Program-made: the position numbers and the translations under genes | Notes under the pieces: generated by a model | What the model was told of the DNA's origin: nothing | The model's input: only the letters and a program-made list of their open reading frames with translations | Database searches by the model: none | Origin: Vulgatibacter incomptus | GTDB taxonomy: Bacteria; Myxococcota; Myxococcia; Myxococcales; Vulgatibacteraceae | Reading direction: 5' to 3' | DNA length: 64,000 bases | Assembly: GCF_001263175.1 (NCBI RefSeq) | Contig: NZ_CP012332.1 | Span: 1,299,501-1,363,500, forward strand | In this document: piece after piece, positions 49,566 through 59,429 of the stretch | Layout of the letters: each line of letters opens with the position of its first letter | How positions within the stretch are numbered: the first letter of the stretch is position 1

Positions 49566-49600
49566 GGAGCGCTCCCGATCCGCTGAGGCGGGAGCGCTCC
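49566..49600 (+). terminator. Hairpin after hydrolase gene 4
   Basis: GGAGCGCTCCCG pairs perfectly with CGGGAGCGCTCC (12 bp) nine bases after the stop; no long T-tract. Confidence 0.6.
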
Positions 49601-49644
49601 TCCATCCGTGTCGAACGGTCGAGCCGGGGTCGGCCCCGCGGAAT

Positions 49645-49662
49645 GGTTCTCTTTTCCGAACC
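49645..49662 (+). promoter_or_regulatory. 18-bp imperfect palindrome upstream of hydrolase gene 5
   Basis: GGTTCTCTTTTCCGAACC, exact copy of the site at 47606-47623. Confidence 0.5.
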
Positions 49663-49739
49663 ACCGCGCCCTGCGAATCGCGGAAGCGCGTGAAACTTCT
49701 GTGATTCCGAGATTTGCAGCAGCCGAGTAAGTTTCGATG

Positions 49740-49789
49740 GTTCGAAATCCCGGTCCATTCTTGTCGTCACTTCGTGTGTCGTGGCCTGC
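49740..49789 (+). promoter_or_regulatory. Conserved upstream element, hydrolase gene 5
   Basis: GTTCGAAATCCCGGTCC at 49740, 97 bases before the ATG. Confidence 0.55.
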
Positions 49790-49836
49790 TCCTCGGGTCG
49801 ACGAGGCGGGCGTTCCCGCCTCCCCGGGAGGTAAAT

Positions 49837-51606
49837 ATGGCGAGGGTAGGAGCGAGGTTCGCGGTCGCTGCTGTAGCTGTCTTGTCGTTGTCCCTTGGGA
49901 TCGGCTGCGGCGACGACCCGAGTTCGGACCGAGGCGGAACCGGGGGCGGAGGATCGGGTCAGGCCGGATCCGGCGGAGGTGGAGCCGGAAAGGGTGGCGG
50001 CGACGCCGGCGGCGCAGGTGAGGGCGGAAGCGGCGGAGGAGCTGGCGGGAGCGCCGGCGACGCTGGGACCGGAGGCGTGGGCGGCGGCGACGGTGGCAGC
50101 GGAGGGGACGACAAGCCCGTGGTCGGCTGGGAGCCTTGCAACGCCTTCGGCATGCGCATGGATTGCGCCAACCTCGATGTGCCGCTCGACTGGTCGAGGC
50201 CCGAGGGGAGGCGGATCCCGTACTTCGTGCGGAAGGTTCCCGCGACCGGCATCCCGAAGCGCGGCCAAATCTGGCTTCTGGTCGGAGGACCCGGTCTTTC
50301 GGGGGAGGCGACCCTCGACATGGCGCCGTTCTTTGCCTCGCTCGGCTTCGACGCCTACGTGCCTGACTACCGCGGCGTCGGCCGTTCGGCTCCGCTGGCC
50401 TGCGAGGGAGAGCCCGATTCCAACGACGAGGTCAGCTCGACCTGCCTCGCGGAGCTGGCCCAAGAGTGGGGAGACGATCTCGCCCATTTTTCGGCCACCG
50501 GCGCCGCCCTTGACCTCGGAAACGCGATCGAGTGGCTCCGCGAGCCGGGCAAACAGGTCATCGTCCTCGGCACGTCCTACGGGACCTTCCTCGGGAACCG
50601 CTACTTGAACCTCTTCCCGACACAGGCGGACGCCGCGATCCTCGGCGGCATCTGCCCTGGGAATGCCTGCAGCCTCCATTACGATCGCGCCACCGATCGC
50701 ACCGCACAAGAGACCTTCCGACTCTGCTCGGCCGATTCCTTCTGCCGCTCCAAGCTCTCCGCCGACCCATGGGGAAAACTCGAGGAGGTGTACCGGAAGC
50801 TGCAGCGCGGCCACTGCAGAGAGCTCGGGGGACTACAGACCGACTTTGTGTTTTCGTATCTCCTCTACACGGTTCTGGGAGAGCGATCGCTGGCCCCGGT
50901 TGCCCTCGCCACCGCGTACCGCATCGACCGTTGCGATCCAGCCGACGTGTCGGCAGTGACGAACCTGGCTCGCTTGACGATGCCGGGGATGTTCGCGGTC
51001 ACCGCAGACGATGCGCCGGAGTCCGCGTATCTCAGAAGGCAAATCACCAACTCGGAGTTCTGGGAGGACGGGTTGACCCCCGACATGCTCCGAAACGAGT
51101 GGTCCGATCACCTCGTCGCCCCGGGCTTCGGCTTCACGCTCGCCAGTCAGTACGAGACCTGGCCCTGGCCCCTGTACACGGTCCCGGCCGAGCTCAAGCG
51201 GTGGGCGCCGGTCACGATGCCGATGTTGATGATCAACGGAACGCTGGATATCCCCACGCCCATGGAGGACATCGAGGGGATCGAGGCGGTTTTTACGGGG
51301 CCGGCGCAGACGTTCGTCCGCGTCCCGAATGAAGGTCACAGCGCCATCATGGCGACCTGCCCCCTCTCGATCGTCAAAGCCTTCGTCCAGAATCCGTCGG
51401 TGCGGCCGGACCTCTCTTGCCTCTCCGGGCTGGAAACCATCAACCTTCGGGGAACCAGCAGCCTGGCTCGGCAGGCCTTCGGTACCACCGACATGTGGGA
51501 GAACCCAGGGGCGGCGGCTCCAACGGTCCTCCCGGACGAACCGACCGATCCGGGCCTCCTCCGGGCGATCGAACGGGCCAAGTACGGCCCCCGGCCGCGC
51601 TGGTAA
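49837..51606 (+). CDS. TAP-like alpha/beta-hydrolase lipoprotein, array copy 5
   Basis: 589 aa from ATG at 49837 (GGGAGG upstream). Same architecture as copy 4: lipobox GIGC, Gly-rich linker, LVGGPGLSG, GTSYGTF, NGTLDIPTP, and NEGHSAI carrying the catalytic His. Differences from copy 4 concentrate in the linker and around residues 365-440 (YTVLGERS, MFAVTADDAP), which sit over the expected substrate-lid region. This is consistent with divergence in specificity after duplication. Confidence 0.88.
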   Translation: MARVGARFAVAAVAVLSLSLGIGCGDDPSSDRGGTGGGGSGQAGSGGGGAGKGGGDAGGAGEGGSGGGAGGSAGDAGTGGVGGGDGGSGGDDKPVVGWEPCNAFGMRMDCANLDVPLDWSRPEGRRIPYFVRKVPATGIPKRGQIWLLVGGPGLSGEATLDMAPFFASLGFDAYVPDYRGVGRSAPLACEGEPDSNDEVSSTCLAELAQEWGDDLAHFSATGAALDLGNAIEWLREPGKQVIVLGTSYGTFLGNRYLNLFPTQADAAILGGICPGNACSLHYDRATDRTAQETFRLCSADSFCRSKLSADPWGKLEEVYRKLQRGHCRELGGLQTDFVFSYLLYTVLGERSLAPVALATAYRIDRCDPADVSAVTNLARLTMPGMFAVTADDAPESAYLRRQITNSEFWEDGLTPDMLRNEWSDHLVAPGFGFTLASQYETWPWPLYTVPAELKRWAPVTMPMLMINGTLDIPTPMEDIEGIEAVFTGPAQTFVRVPNEGHSAIMATCPLSIVKAFVQNPSVRPDLSCLSGLETINLRGTSSLARQAFGTTDMWENPGAAAPTVLPDEPTDPGLLRAIERAKYGPRPRW

Positions 51607-51617
51607 TCGATACGTGT

Positions 51618-51649
51618 AGCGCTCCCCGATCCCCTGAGGCGGGAGCGCT
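51618..51649 (+). terminator. Hairpin after hydrolase gene 5
   Basis: AGCGCTCCC pairs with GGGAGCGCT, 12 bases after the stop; homologous in position to the hairpins after genes 3 and 4. Confidence 0.5.
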
Positions 51650-51776
51650 CCTCGATCCCCTCGCACACGTAAATCGGATCTCGACCATTTGTCGGTATGT
51701 GTTCTGCTCGCTGCCTTGCGAGATGATTTTCTGTTCTGGGTATCGTCGCCCCTATTGCGCATCGAGGACGCCATTG

Positions 51777-51826
51777 GTTCGAAATTCCGGACCCGTCTTG
51801 CGTTCATCATCTGAAAGTGAATTATT
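51777..51826 (+). promoter_or_regulatory. Conserved upstream element, hydrolase gene 6
   Basis: GTTCGAAATTCCGGACC at 51777, 84-87 bases before the two possible ATG starts. The flanking sequence has diverged from the other copies. Confidence 0.45.
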
Positions 51827-51863
51827 CGTGAACCCAGTGTGGGTTCGAACCGATGGAGAGATG

Positions 51864-53522
51864 ATGAGACGGAGTTCGAAGAGGATCCGCCACGCCGTTG
51901 CTGCGCTCCTTGCGATCGTGCTCGGGGCAGGATGCGGTGAGGTCGAGGAGAGGCGCCCCGGAGGATCGGGCGGCGTGGACCTCGGGGCGGGCGGCCGGGG
52001 CAGTGTCGGAGACGGTGGCTCGGGCGGGACGGCGGGGGCGGGTGGTGGCGCCGGAAGTGAGGAGCCGGGCGGAAGCGGTGGGGGCGGATCGGGAGAGGAG
52101 CCCGGCCCGTCGCTCGGTCCCGTTGTCTGGACGACCTGCACCGAGAGCGGCGTCCGGATGAAGTGCGCCGAGATTGACGTGCCACTGGATTGGTCCGAAC
52201 GGGACGGAGAGCGGATCTCCTTCTTCGTTCGGAAGATCCCCGCGGCAGGGCCGAACCAGAACGGCCAGCTTTGGTTCTTCGTCGGCGGCCCGGGCTACAG
52301 CGCGAGCGATGCAGTGGAGTGGGGCGGGTACCTGGCGGTCTTCGGCTACGACGTCTACCTCCCCGACTATCGGGGGGTCGGCTCGTCGACCCCGCTCGCC
52401 TGCGAGGGCGAGGCGGAAGGGACCACCTCGGTGGCCTGCTACGCGGAGCTCCTCCGGCGGTGGGGGGATGGGCTCCGGCAGTTTTCGACCACCAGCACGG
52501 CCATGGACATCGGGAAGACCATCGAGGCAATCCGTGAGCCCGGAGAGAAGGTCTTCGTCCTGGGCGGCTCGTACGGGAGCTTCCTGGCGAACCGGTACAT
52601 GTCGCTCTTTCCTGATCAGGCGGACGCGGTGTCGTTGGAAGGGATCTGCCCCGCGACCGGCTGCGCCGTTCATCAGGCGCTCAACGCGAACCGCGCGGCG
52701 CACGTCGCCCTCGACGCGTGTGGAGGAGACGCGAAGTGCAGCGAAAAGCTCTCGAGCAATCCCTGGTCGCGGCTGGAGGGACTGCGCGAGAGGCTCCGCG
52801 AGGGCCATTGCCCGGAGTACGCCGGCGAGGCGGCGTGGTCCTCCTTTTCCAAGATCCTGGTGGCGACCCTCGCCGACCGCTCCCGCCTCCCGGTCGGTCT
52901 CGCCGCGATCTACCGGCTCGATCGATGCGATCCCGAAGACGTGACGGCGCTTCGCCGGCTGGAGGCGCTCTACGCCTCGCGGAGCTTCGGCCCTGCGAGC
53001 GTGAGCGAATCCGAGTACCTCTTCCTCCACATCGTGCTCTCCGAGTTCTGGGAGGAGGGTCTCACCCCCGCGGCGCTGCGGGCGGAGAGCGAAGCCCTGC
53101 TCCTGCGGCTCGACTCGGCCGATGACATCACGACGGCACGGGAGCTGTGGACCTGGCCGCTCTACGAGACCCCTGCCGAGCTGCGGAGCTGGGCGCCGGT
53201 GACGACGCCGGTCGCGCTGTTCAACGGCGCCATCGACCGCCTCACGCCCACCTGGGATCTCGGCGGCATCGAAGAGGCCTTCCCCCATCCCGGCCAGTCG
53301 TTCGTGGAGATCCCGCTCGCAGGTCACGGCGCCCTCTTCGAGGGAACCGACACGAAGGGCCGGATGCCTTGCGGCCTGTCGCTCGTGCTGGACTTCTTCG
53401 AGGATCCGCTCGCCCCCCTCGACCTGAGGTGTGTCGAGAAGCTGCGGACCTTCGACTTCCGCGGGAGCCGATCGCTCGCCCGACAGACGATGGGGACCGA
53501 CGACCTCTGGGAGAACCCGTGA
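51864..53522 (+). CDS. TAP-like alpha/beta-hydrolase lipoprotein, array copy 6 (divergent, C-terminally truncated)
   Basis: 552 aa from ATG at 51864 (GGAG five bases upstream; ATG 51861 also possible). Lipobox GAGC, Gly-rich linker, FVGGPGYSA, nucleophile GGSYGSF, Asp in NGAIDRLTP, His in LAGHGAL. It is the most distant member; the His segment differs from the NEGHG of the others. It stops at TDDLWENP, just where copies 1-5 continue for about 30 more residues. The missing tail is found in the -1 frame directly afterwards (53519-53626). The triad is intact, so activity is possible. Confidence 0.85.
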   Translation: MRRSSKRIRHAVAALLAIVLGAGCGEVEERRPGGSGGVDLGAGGRGSVGDGGSGGTAGAGGGAGSEEPGGSGGGGSGEEPGPSLGPVVWTTCTESGVRMKCAEIDVPLDWSERDGERISFFVRKIPAAGPNQNGQLWFFVGGPGYSASDAVEWGGYLAVFGYDVYLPDYRGVGSSTPLACEGEAEGTTSVACYAELLRRWGDGLRQFSTTSTAMDIGKTIEAIREPGEKVFVLGGSYGSFLANRYMSLFPDQADAVSLEGICPATGCAVHQALNANRAAHVALDACGGDAKCSEKLSSNPWSRLEGLRERLREGHCPEYAGEAAWSSFSKILVATLADRSRLPVGLAAIYRLDRCDPEDVTALRRLEALYASRSFGPASVSESEYLFLHIVLSEFWEEGLTPAALRAESEALLLRLDSADDITTARELWTWPLYETPAELRSWAPVTTPVALFNGAIDRLTPTWDLGGIEEAFPHPGQSFVEIPLAGHGALFEGTDTKGRMPCGLSLVLDFFEDPLAPLDLRCVEKLRTFDFRGSRSLARQTMGTDDLWENP

Positions 53523-53626
53523 GCGCACGGATGATGTCCGTGGCTCCGGACGAAGATGAGGTCGATCCGGATCTCGAGCGTGCGATCGAGAGGGCGAGGA
53601 GAGCGTTCGGATACCCGGCGTTCTGA
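53519..53626 (+). pseudogene. Frameshifted C-terminal tail of hydrolase copy 6
   Basis: 35 codons reading VSARMMSVAP, then EDEVDPDLERAIERARRAF. The second part aligns with DEPTDPGLLRAIERAK at the end of copies 3-5. It lies one frame back from the copy 6 stop and overlaps it as GTGA. Inserting one base near 53519 would rejoin the two. A separate coupled mini-gene is possible but less likely. Confidence 0.65.
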
Positions 53627-53631
53627 CGAAG

Positions 53632-53750
53632 CTAGCCGCGCTCCTTCTGCTCACGCAGGCGGAGGGAGCGCTCCTCGAGCCATGCCTTCGACCATGCGGC
53701 GTAGCGGCCTTCCTCGATGGCGGCGCGGACCTTGGCCATGAGGTCGGGAA
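53632..53750 (-). pseudogene. Duplicate 3' end of tgt
   Basis: Encodes the last about 36 residues of the tRNA-guanine transglycosylase ([20 protein letters not shown], then LREQKERG and stop). It matches the end of the intact tgt at 55123 at about 95% of bases over 53637-53750. No upstream part of tgt is present here. It marks the left border of a 1.4-kb cassette. Confidence 0.88.
53637..53750. repeat. 114-bp direct repeat, left copy (tgt 3' end)
   Basis: Matches 55128-55241 with six mismatches and no gaps, in the same orientation. The region between the two copies carries the nucleotidyltransferase/HTH gene pair. Confidence 0.9.
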
Positions 53751-53805
53751 CCTTGACGAAGGGGTGCCAGGCAACTAGGTTGGTATCGGAGTTGCCGATA
53801 CCGCC

Positions 53806-54345
53806 ATGCTCCCGCGCCCCACCATTCAAGCATTCGATCGCCACTTGTCGGTCCTCGGCCTGAGTTTCGAGGCTGTCGTCATCGGCGGCTCGGCCTTGGT
53901 GTTGATGGGCCTGACCCAGCGGGGGACACGCGACGTCGACGTGCTCGTGCCTGCACTGCCCGAGTCGATCGCGGCGGCTGCCTGCGATTTCGCCAGGCAG
54001 CAGCGACAAAATGGCGACGAACTTAACGACGACTGGCTCAACAACGGGCCGATTCAACTCGGCGACATCTTGCCCGAAGGTTGGCAGGACCGCGTCGAGC
54101 GGATCTTTGAGGGAGTGGCGCTGATCCTCAGCACGCTTGGTCGCCCCGACCTTCTCAAGACCAAGCTGTTTGCTCTCTGCGATCGCGGCACCGACATGCA
54201 GGATTGCATCGCCTTGGCGCCCAGCGCGGAGGAGCTGGCAGAGTGCCTTCCGTGGCTCGAGCTCCAGGACGGCAACGAGCGCTGGCCCGACCACGTCCGC
54301 GCCACGATCTCCGGGCTCGGCAGGAGGCTTGGCCATGCCATTTAG
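53806..54345 (+). CDS. Nucleotidyltransferase (AbiEii/DUF6036-like)
   Basis: 179 aa. The nucleotidyltransferase-fold core is visible: VVIGGSALVLMG (GGSA loop) and TRDVDVLVPAL carrying the DxD metal-binding pair (D43/D45 region), followed by a helical C-terminus (LLKTKLFALCDRGTDMQDCIAL). The KxxAxxDRxxxxDxxD-like stretch is typical of AbiEii/MenT-type toxins and DUF6036 relatives, which transfer nucleotides to RNA or protein targets. Overlaps the next gene by 11 bases, so an operon of two. Candidate toxin or effector; biochemical target unknown. Confidence 0.75.
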   Translation: MLPRPTIQAFDRHLSVLGLSFEAVVIGGSALVLMGLTQRGTRDVDVLVPALPESIAAAACDFARQQRQNGDELNDDWLNNGPIQLGDILPEGWQDRVERIFEGVALILSTLGRPDLLKTKLFALCDRGTDMQDCIALAPSAEELAECLPWLELQDGNERWPDHVRATISGLGRRLGHAI

Positions 54346-55021
54346 GCGGTCGCCGCTCCAAGAGCGAATGCCGACGCCGGACGTGCTCACGGCTCGCATG
54401 GTGGGCATCGGGCTGAACTTCGCAGCTGAGCCCGAGGTTGATGCCGACCTCGAGAGCACGCTCGTCTTCGCCTCGGTCGCGGGGATGGAAGAGGAGGATC
54501 TGCGCGTCCTCGCCGTGCTGACAACGTGGATTGGCGTGCATCACGCCTACGTCAATGTGGATCGCCTGGTTCGCCTCGTCTGCGATCAACCGTCCGAGCG
54601 CGTCCGAGCCTATTGGGCCGCCATCGCCGGGTGGCTTCACCGGGACCGTCGCTTTGCGCGACTTTCGCGTTGCTACGAGGGGCCGCCAGTCGAGATCTTG
54701 CCGACTGGAACGGAGTTCCAGATCGAGCGGCGTGGTGAGGACGAGCGGTTCGTCGGTTCGAAGCTCCGGGCACCGCGCGGGACGCTACGCGATCGCATCG
54801 AGGACGTGCTCGCTCCCGATGTGCTCGTGAGGCGCCACGCCGGCTACCGCAACCGCGTGCAGATGGGGCCGTCGTTCCGCGCCGACGTCTGGACCCTCCT
54901 CGAAAAGAGCCCGGGGCTGTCCGTTGCGGAGGTTGCGCGCCGCGCGGCATGCTCCTTCGCGACCGCATGGCAAGCGGTCCAGGACTTCCGGCTGCTCCGC
55001 GGTGCCCCGGAATCGACCTGA
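54335..55021 (+). CDS. HTH-containing partner of the nucleotidyltransferase
   Basis: 228 aa from ATG at 54335, with AGGAGG eight bases upstream. The N-terminal about 160 residues are helical with no recognised family (MVGIGLNFAAEPEVDADLES, LTTWIGVHHAYVNVDRLVRL). The last about 45 residues form a helix-turn-helix (PGLSVAEVARRAACSFATAW, then QAVQDFRLL). In AbiE-type modules the antitoxin is a winged-HTH repressor, so this may be the neutraliser/autorepressor, though gene order is toxin-first here. That role is inference. Confidence 0.65.
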   Translation: MPFRRSPLQERMPTPDVLTARMVGIGLNFAAEPEVDADLESTLVFASVAGMEEEDLRVLAVLTTWIGVHHAYVNVDRLVRLVCDQPSERVRAYWAAIAGWLHRDRRFARLSRCYEGPPVEILPTGTEFQIERRGEDERFVGSKLRAPRGTLRDRIEDVLAPDVLVRRHAGYRNRVQMGPSFRADVWTLLEKSPGLSVAEVARRAACSFATAWQAVQDFRLLRGAPEST

Positions 55022-55122
55022 GCCAGGAGGCGGTGAGACGGTCGCTAGCTAACGGGGGGTGAGGGCCTCGTGCGATCGCGGAGGCGAATGGGTCGAGGCT
55101 ATGCCATCGACGGACCGCGCTC

Positions 55123-57409
<2,287 letters not shown>

Positions 57410-57507
57410 CGGTGGGGGCCCTTTTCGGGGCGGCGCAGTGTAGACGAAACGCCTCCGGACGGGGCCGCTGTTCCAGGGCAGCTCGCGGACTGGCTCGAAC
57501 CAGGACG

Positions 57508-58602
57508 TCAGTACATCCGACGGAGCTCGGTCCCCGGGTAGTAGTGCTCGAGGATCCGCCGATACTCCCAGCCGCTCTTCGCGGCAGCGGCCGCGCCCCA
57601 CTGGCACATGCCGGCGCCGTGTCCGTTGCCCTTGCCGGTGAAGCGGAAGCCCGCCTTGGTTGCGGCCGCGTCGAAGGCCAGGCTCTTGATCTCCCCGTAG
57701 CCCACCCGTCGCCGCAGCGTCACCGCGTCGAGGCGCTGGCTGCCCTTGGCCGTCCGGAGCTCCACCGAGCGAACGCGGCCAGAGGCGGTCCGGGAGACGA
57801 CCGAGATCCCCTGAAGGGGAGCGAGCCCCAGCCGCCGCCCGAGCTCGGCGCCCGAGAGCTCGAGGCTCCAGCGGGCGCCAGGCGTGTCGCGTGCCTCCGG
57901 ACAAGAGTGCGAGGTCAAGTAGGGCAGGGAGCGCGAGAGCGCGTTGCCTCCGTCCTCCGTCGTCCCGCCGCAGGACGAGAAGAAATACGCCTCGATCGGC
58001 GCGTGCTCGAACACCAGCACCTCGCCCTCGGTGGCCTCCACCGCCGCATGCGTCCGCGGATCCTCGCGGTGGACCCCGCCGTAGACCTGCGAGAGCACCG
58101 AGGCCCCAAGGTGGTAGGGCTGGCCCTCCGCGGCGAGCTTCTTGCCGATCGCGTAGGTCCGGGCCGCGACGGCCTGGGCCTTGAGCGCCTCTGGCGGAAA
58201 GGCCGGGGGCATCTCGCTGCCGAGCACCGCCGCCAGGTAGACCTCCATCGGCAGCTCGTTCACCACCAGGAGGCCGCCGGGGGTGGCGAGCACCTCCACC
58301 GAGCCGCGCACCATCTTGTCGCCGACGGCGATCGGCCCATCGCCGCGAATCCGTATCGCTTCGACGCCGGGTCCGCCTCCGTCGACCGTCACCAGGCCCG
58401 ACGGATCCCGCTGGATGGAGGCCTTGCCGCCCTCGATCGCTCGGTACGTTCCCTCGTCCGTCAGTGGACGGATCCGAAGGCGCTCAGCGGACACCGCCAC
58501 CCCGGGGAGGTTCTCCGCCACTGCGATCCGGATCATCGCCTCGGCCAAGGCGGGCGAGGGGAGGAGCAGCGCGAGGACGACGAAGGCAAAGACACGGCGC
58601 AT
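57508..58602 (-). CDS. SpoIID/LytB-domain exported protein
   Basis: 364 aa. Signal peptide (FVVLALLLPSPALA, cleavage near 20), then a SpoIID/LytB fold: ELPMEVYLAAVLGSEMPPAF with the catalytic-type Glu, AQAVAARTYAI, VYGGV, YFFSSCGGTTED, and the C-terminal GKGNGHGAGMCQWGA. Family members are lytic transglycosylases that cut glycan strands lacking stem peptides. In a non-sporulating bacterium this suggests septal peptidoglycan remodelling. Same strand as queA, 99 bases upstream. Confidence 0.9.
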   Translation of the reverse strand: MRRVFAFVVLALLLPSPALAEAMIRIAVAENLPGVAVSAERLRIRPLTDEGTYRAIEGGKASIQRDPSGLVTVDGGGPGVEAIRIRGDGPIAVGDKMVRGSVEVLATPGGLLVVNELPMEVYLAAVLGSEMPPAFPPEALKAQAVAARTYAIGKKLAAEGQPYHLGASVLSQVYGGVHREDPRTHAAVEATEGEVLVFEHAPIEAYFFSSCGGTTEDGGNALSRSLPYLTSHSCPEARDTPGARWSLELSGAELGRRLGLAPLQGISVVSRTASGRVRSVELRTAKGSQRLDAVTLRRRVGYGEIKSLAFDAAATKAGFRFTGKGNGHGAGMCQWGAAAAAKSGWEYRRILEHYYPGTELRRMY

Positions 58603-58759
58603 TCGCCCGCGACCCTCTCATGGGATCGCCGGCGAATCCAGCTTCCCTATATCGGATTCCACAGGCCCTCCCGCGGGGGGATTCCGGCTGCTCCCGCTGC
58701 ACGCCCACTCGGGGAAGATCGCGTTTGGAGGATCCGCCATTCGTTGCCATCATCCCGGG

Positions 58760-59170
58760 ATGGACGGTGGGTGGAAGCTGATCGCCAAACCCGGGCGGAT
58801 CCTCCGAGGATCGGCCGTCTTCGGGCTCGTGGTCTGGCTGGTCGCCCTCGTGGTGGTGAGCCGGATCCCGGGCATCGGCTGGGGCACCTTCCTCTCCGCC
58901 CTGGCCATGACCCTCCTCTTCACGGCCCTCCTCGTGGGACACCTCTCGTCCGAGATCCAGGCCCAGGTCGACGGCCTTCGGGCCCGCACCTTCTTCCGCA
59001 AGCTCCAGTGCCGCTGGAACAACGTCCGCCACGTCGAGGTCCGGCCGTTCATGCCCGGCCTCACCATCTACCTGGTGTCGACGACGCGAGGACCCTTCGT
59101 GTTTACCTCGCTCTGGCGCAACCACCGCGAGCTCCTCGACGCCCTCCGCGAGCGAGTCGGCCACGGCTGA
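58760..59170 (+). CDS. Small membrane protein with PH-like C-terminal domain
   Basis: 136 aa from ATG at 58760. Two close membrane helices (FGLVVWLVALVVVSR and FLSALAMTLLFTALLVGHL, residues 21-60), then a basic soluble segment (FFRKLQCRWNNVRHVEVRPF) resembling bacterial PH-like domains of unknown role. Its last about 18 codons (RNHRELLDALRERVGHG) are duplicated at 63087-63140. Function unknown. Confidence 0.6.
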   Translation: MDGGWKLIAKPGRILRGSAVFGLVVWLVALVVVSRIPGIGWGTFLSALAMTLLFTALLVGHLSSEIQAQVDGLRARTFFRKLQCRWNNVRHVEVRPFMPGLTIYLVSTTRGPFVFTSLWRNHRELLDALRERVGHG

Positions 59171-59180
59171 AGCGTCGTTG
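59116..59180. repeat. 65-bp direct repeat, left copy (3' end of small membrane-protein gene)
   Basis: Covers the last 18 codons, the stop and 10 bases beyond. Matches 63086-63150 with three mismatches, same orientation, offset 3970. The enclosed segment carries two secreted-protein genes. Confidence 0.88.
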
Positions 59181-59344
59181 TTTCGCCGATAGGCGGTCCG
59201 CCTACCAACTGCGGCCTCTACAAATTGGTTCAACTGGTCATTGAACTATTTTTCATGACCGTGGCTGCCAAATATTCCCGTTGGAGCGGTCGGGTCAGCC
59301 GGAATTCGTCACTTTTACTCATTGTGTTGGAGAGTGGATAGATT

Positions 59345-59360
59345 CGCCAAAAAATTGGCG
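59345..59360 (+). promoter_or_regulatory. 16-bp palindrome in the AT-richer leader of the secreted propeller-like gene
   Basis: CGCCAA-AAAA-TTGGCG, 70 bases before the gap to the start codon at 59430. The surrounding 59171-59429 leader has no gene and looks less GC-rich than its neighbours. Possible operator. Confidence 0.35.
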
Positions 59361-59429
59361 CCATCCGACTGACGATCTATTCTTACTGTGAGAGAAGGCT
59401 CCTGCAACACCAACACTAAGGAGCGAGAA

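Noticed and set aside
53519-53626. Independent small antitoxin-like gene coupled to hydrolase copy 6
   Set aside because: Its sequence aligns with the C-terminal tail of copies 3-5, so a frameshifted tail explains it better.
59171-59429. Small RNA or toxin gene in the AT-richer leader
   Set aside because: No open frame with a ribosome-binding site and no terminator-like structure other than the 16-bp dyad could be supported.
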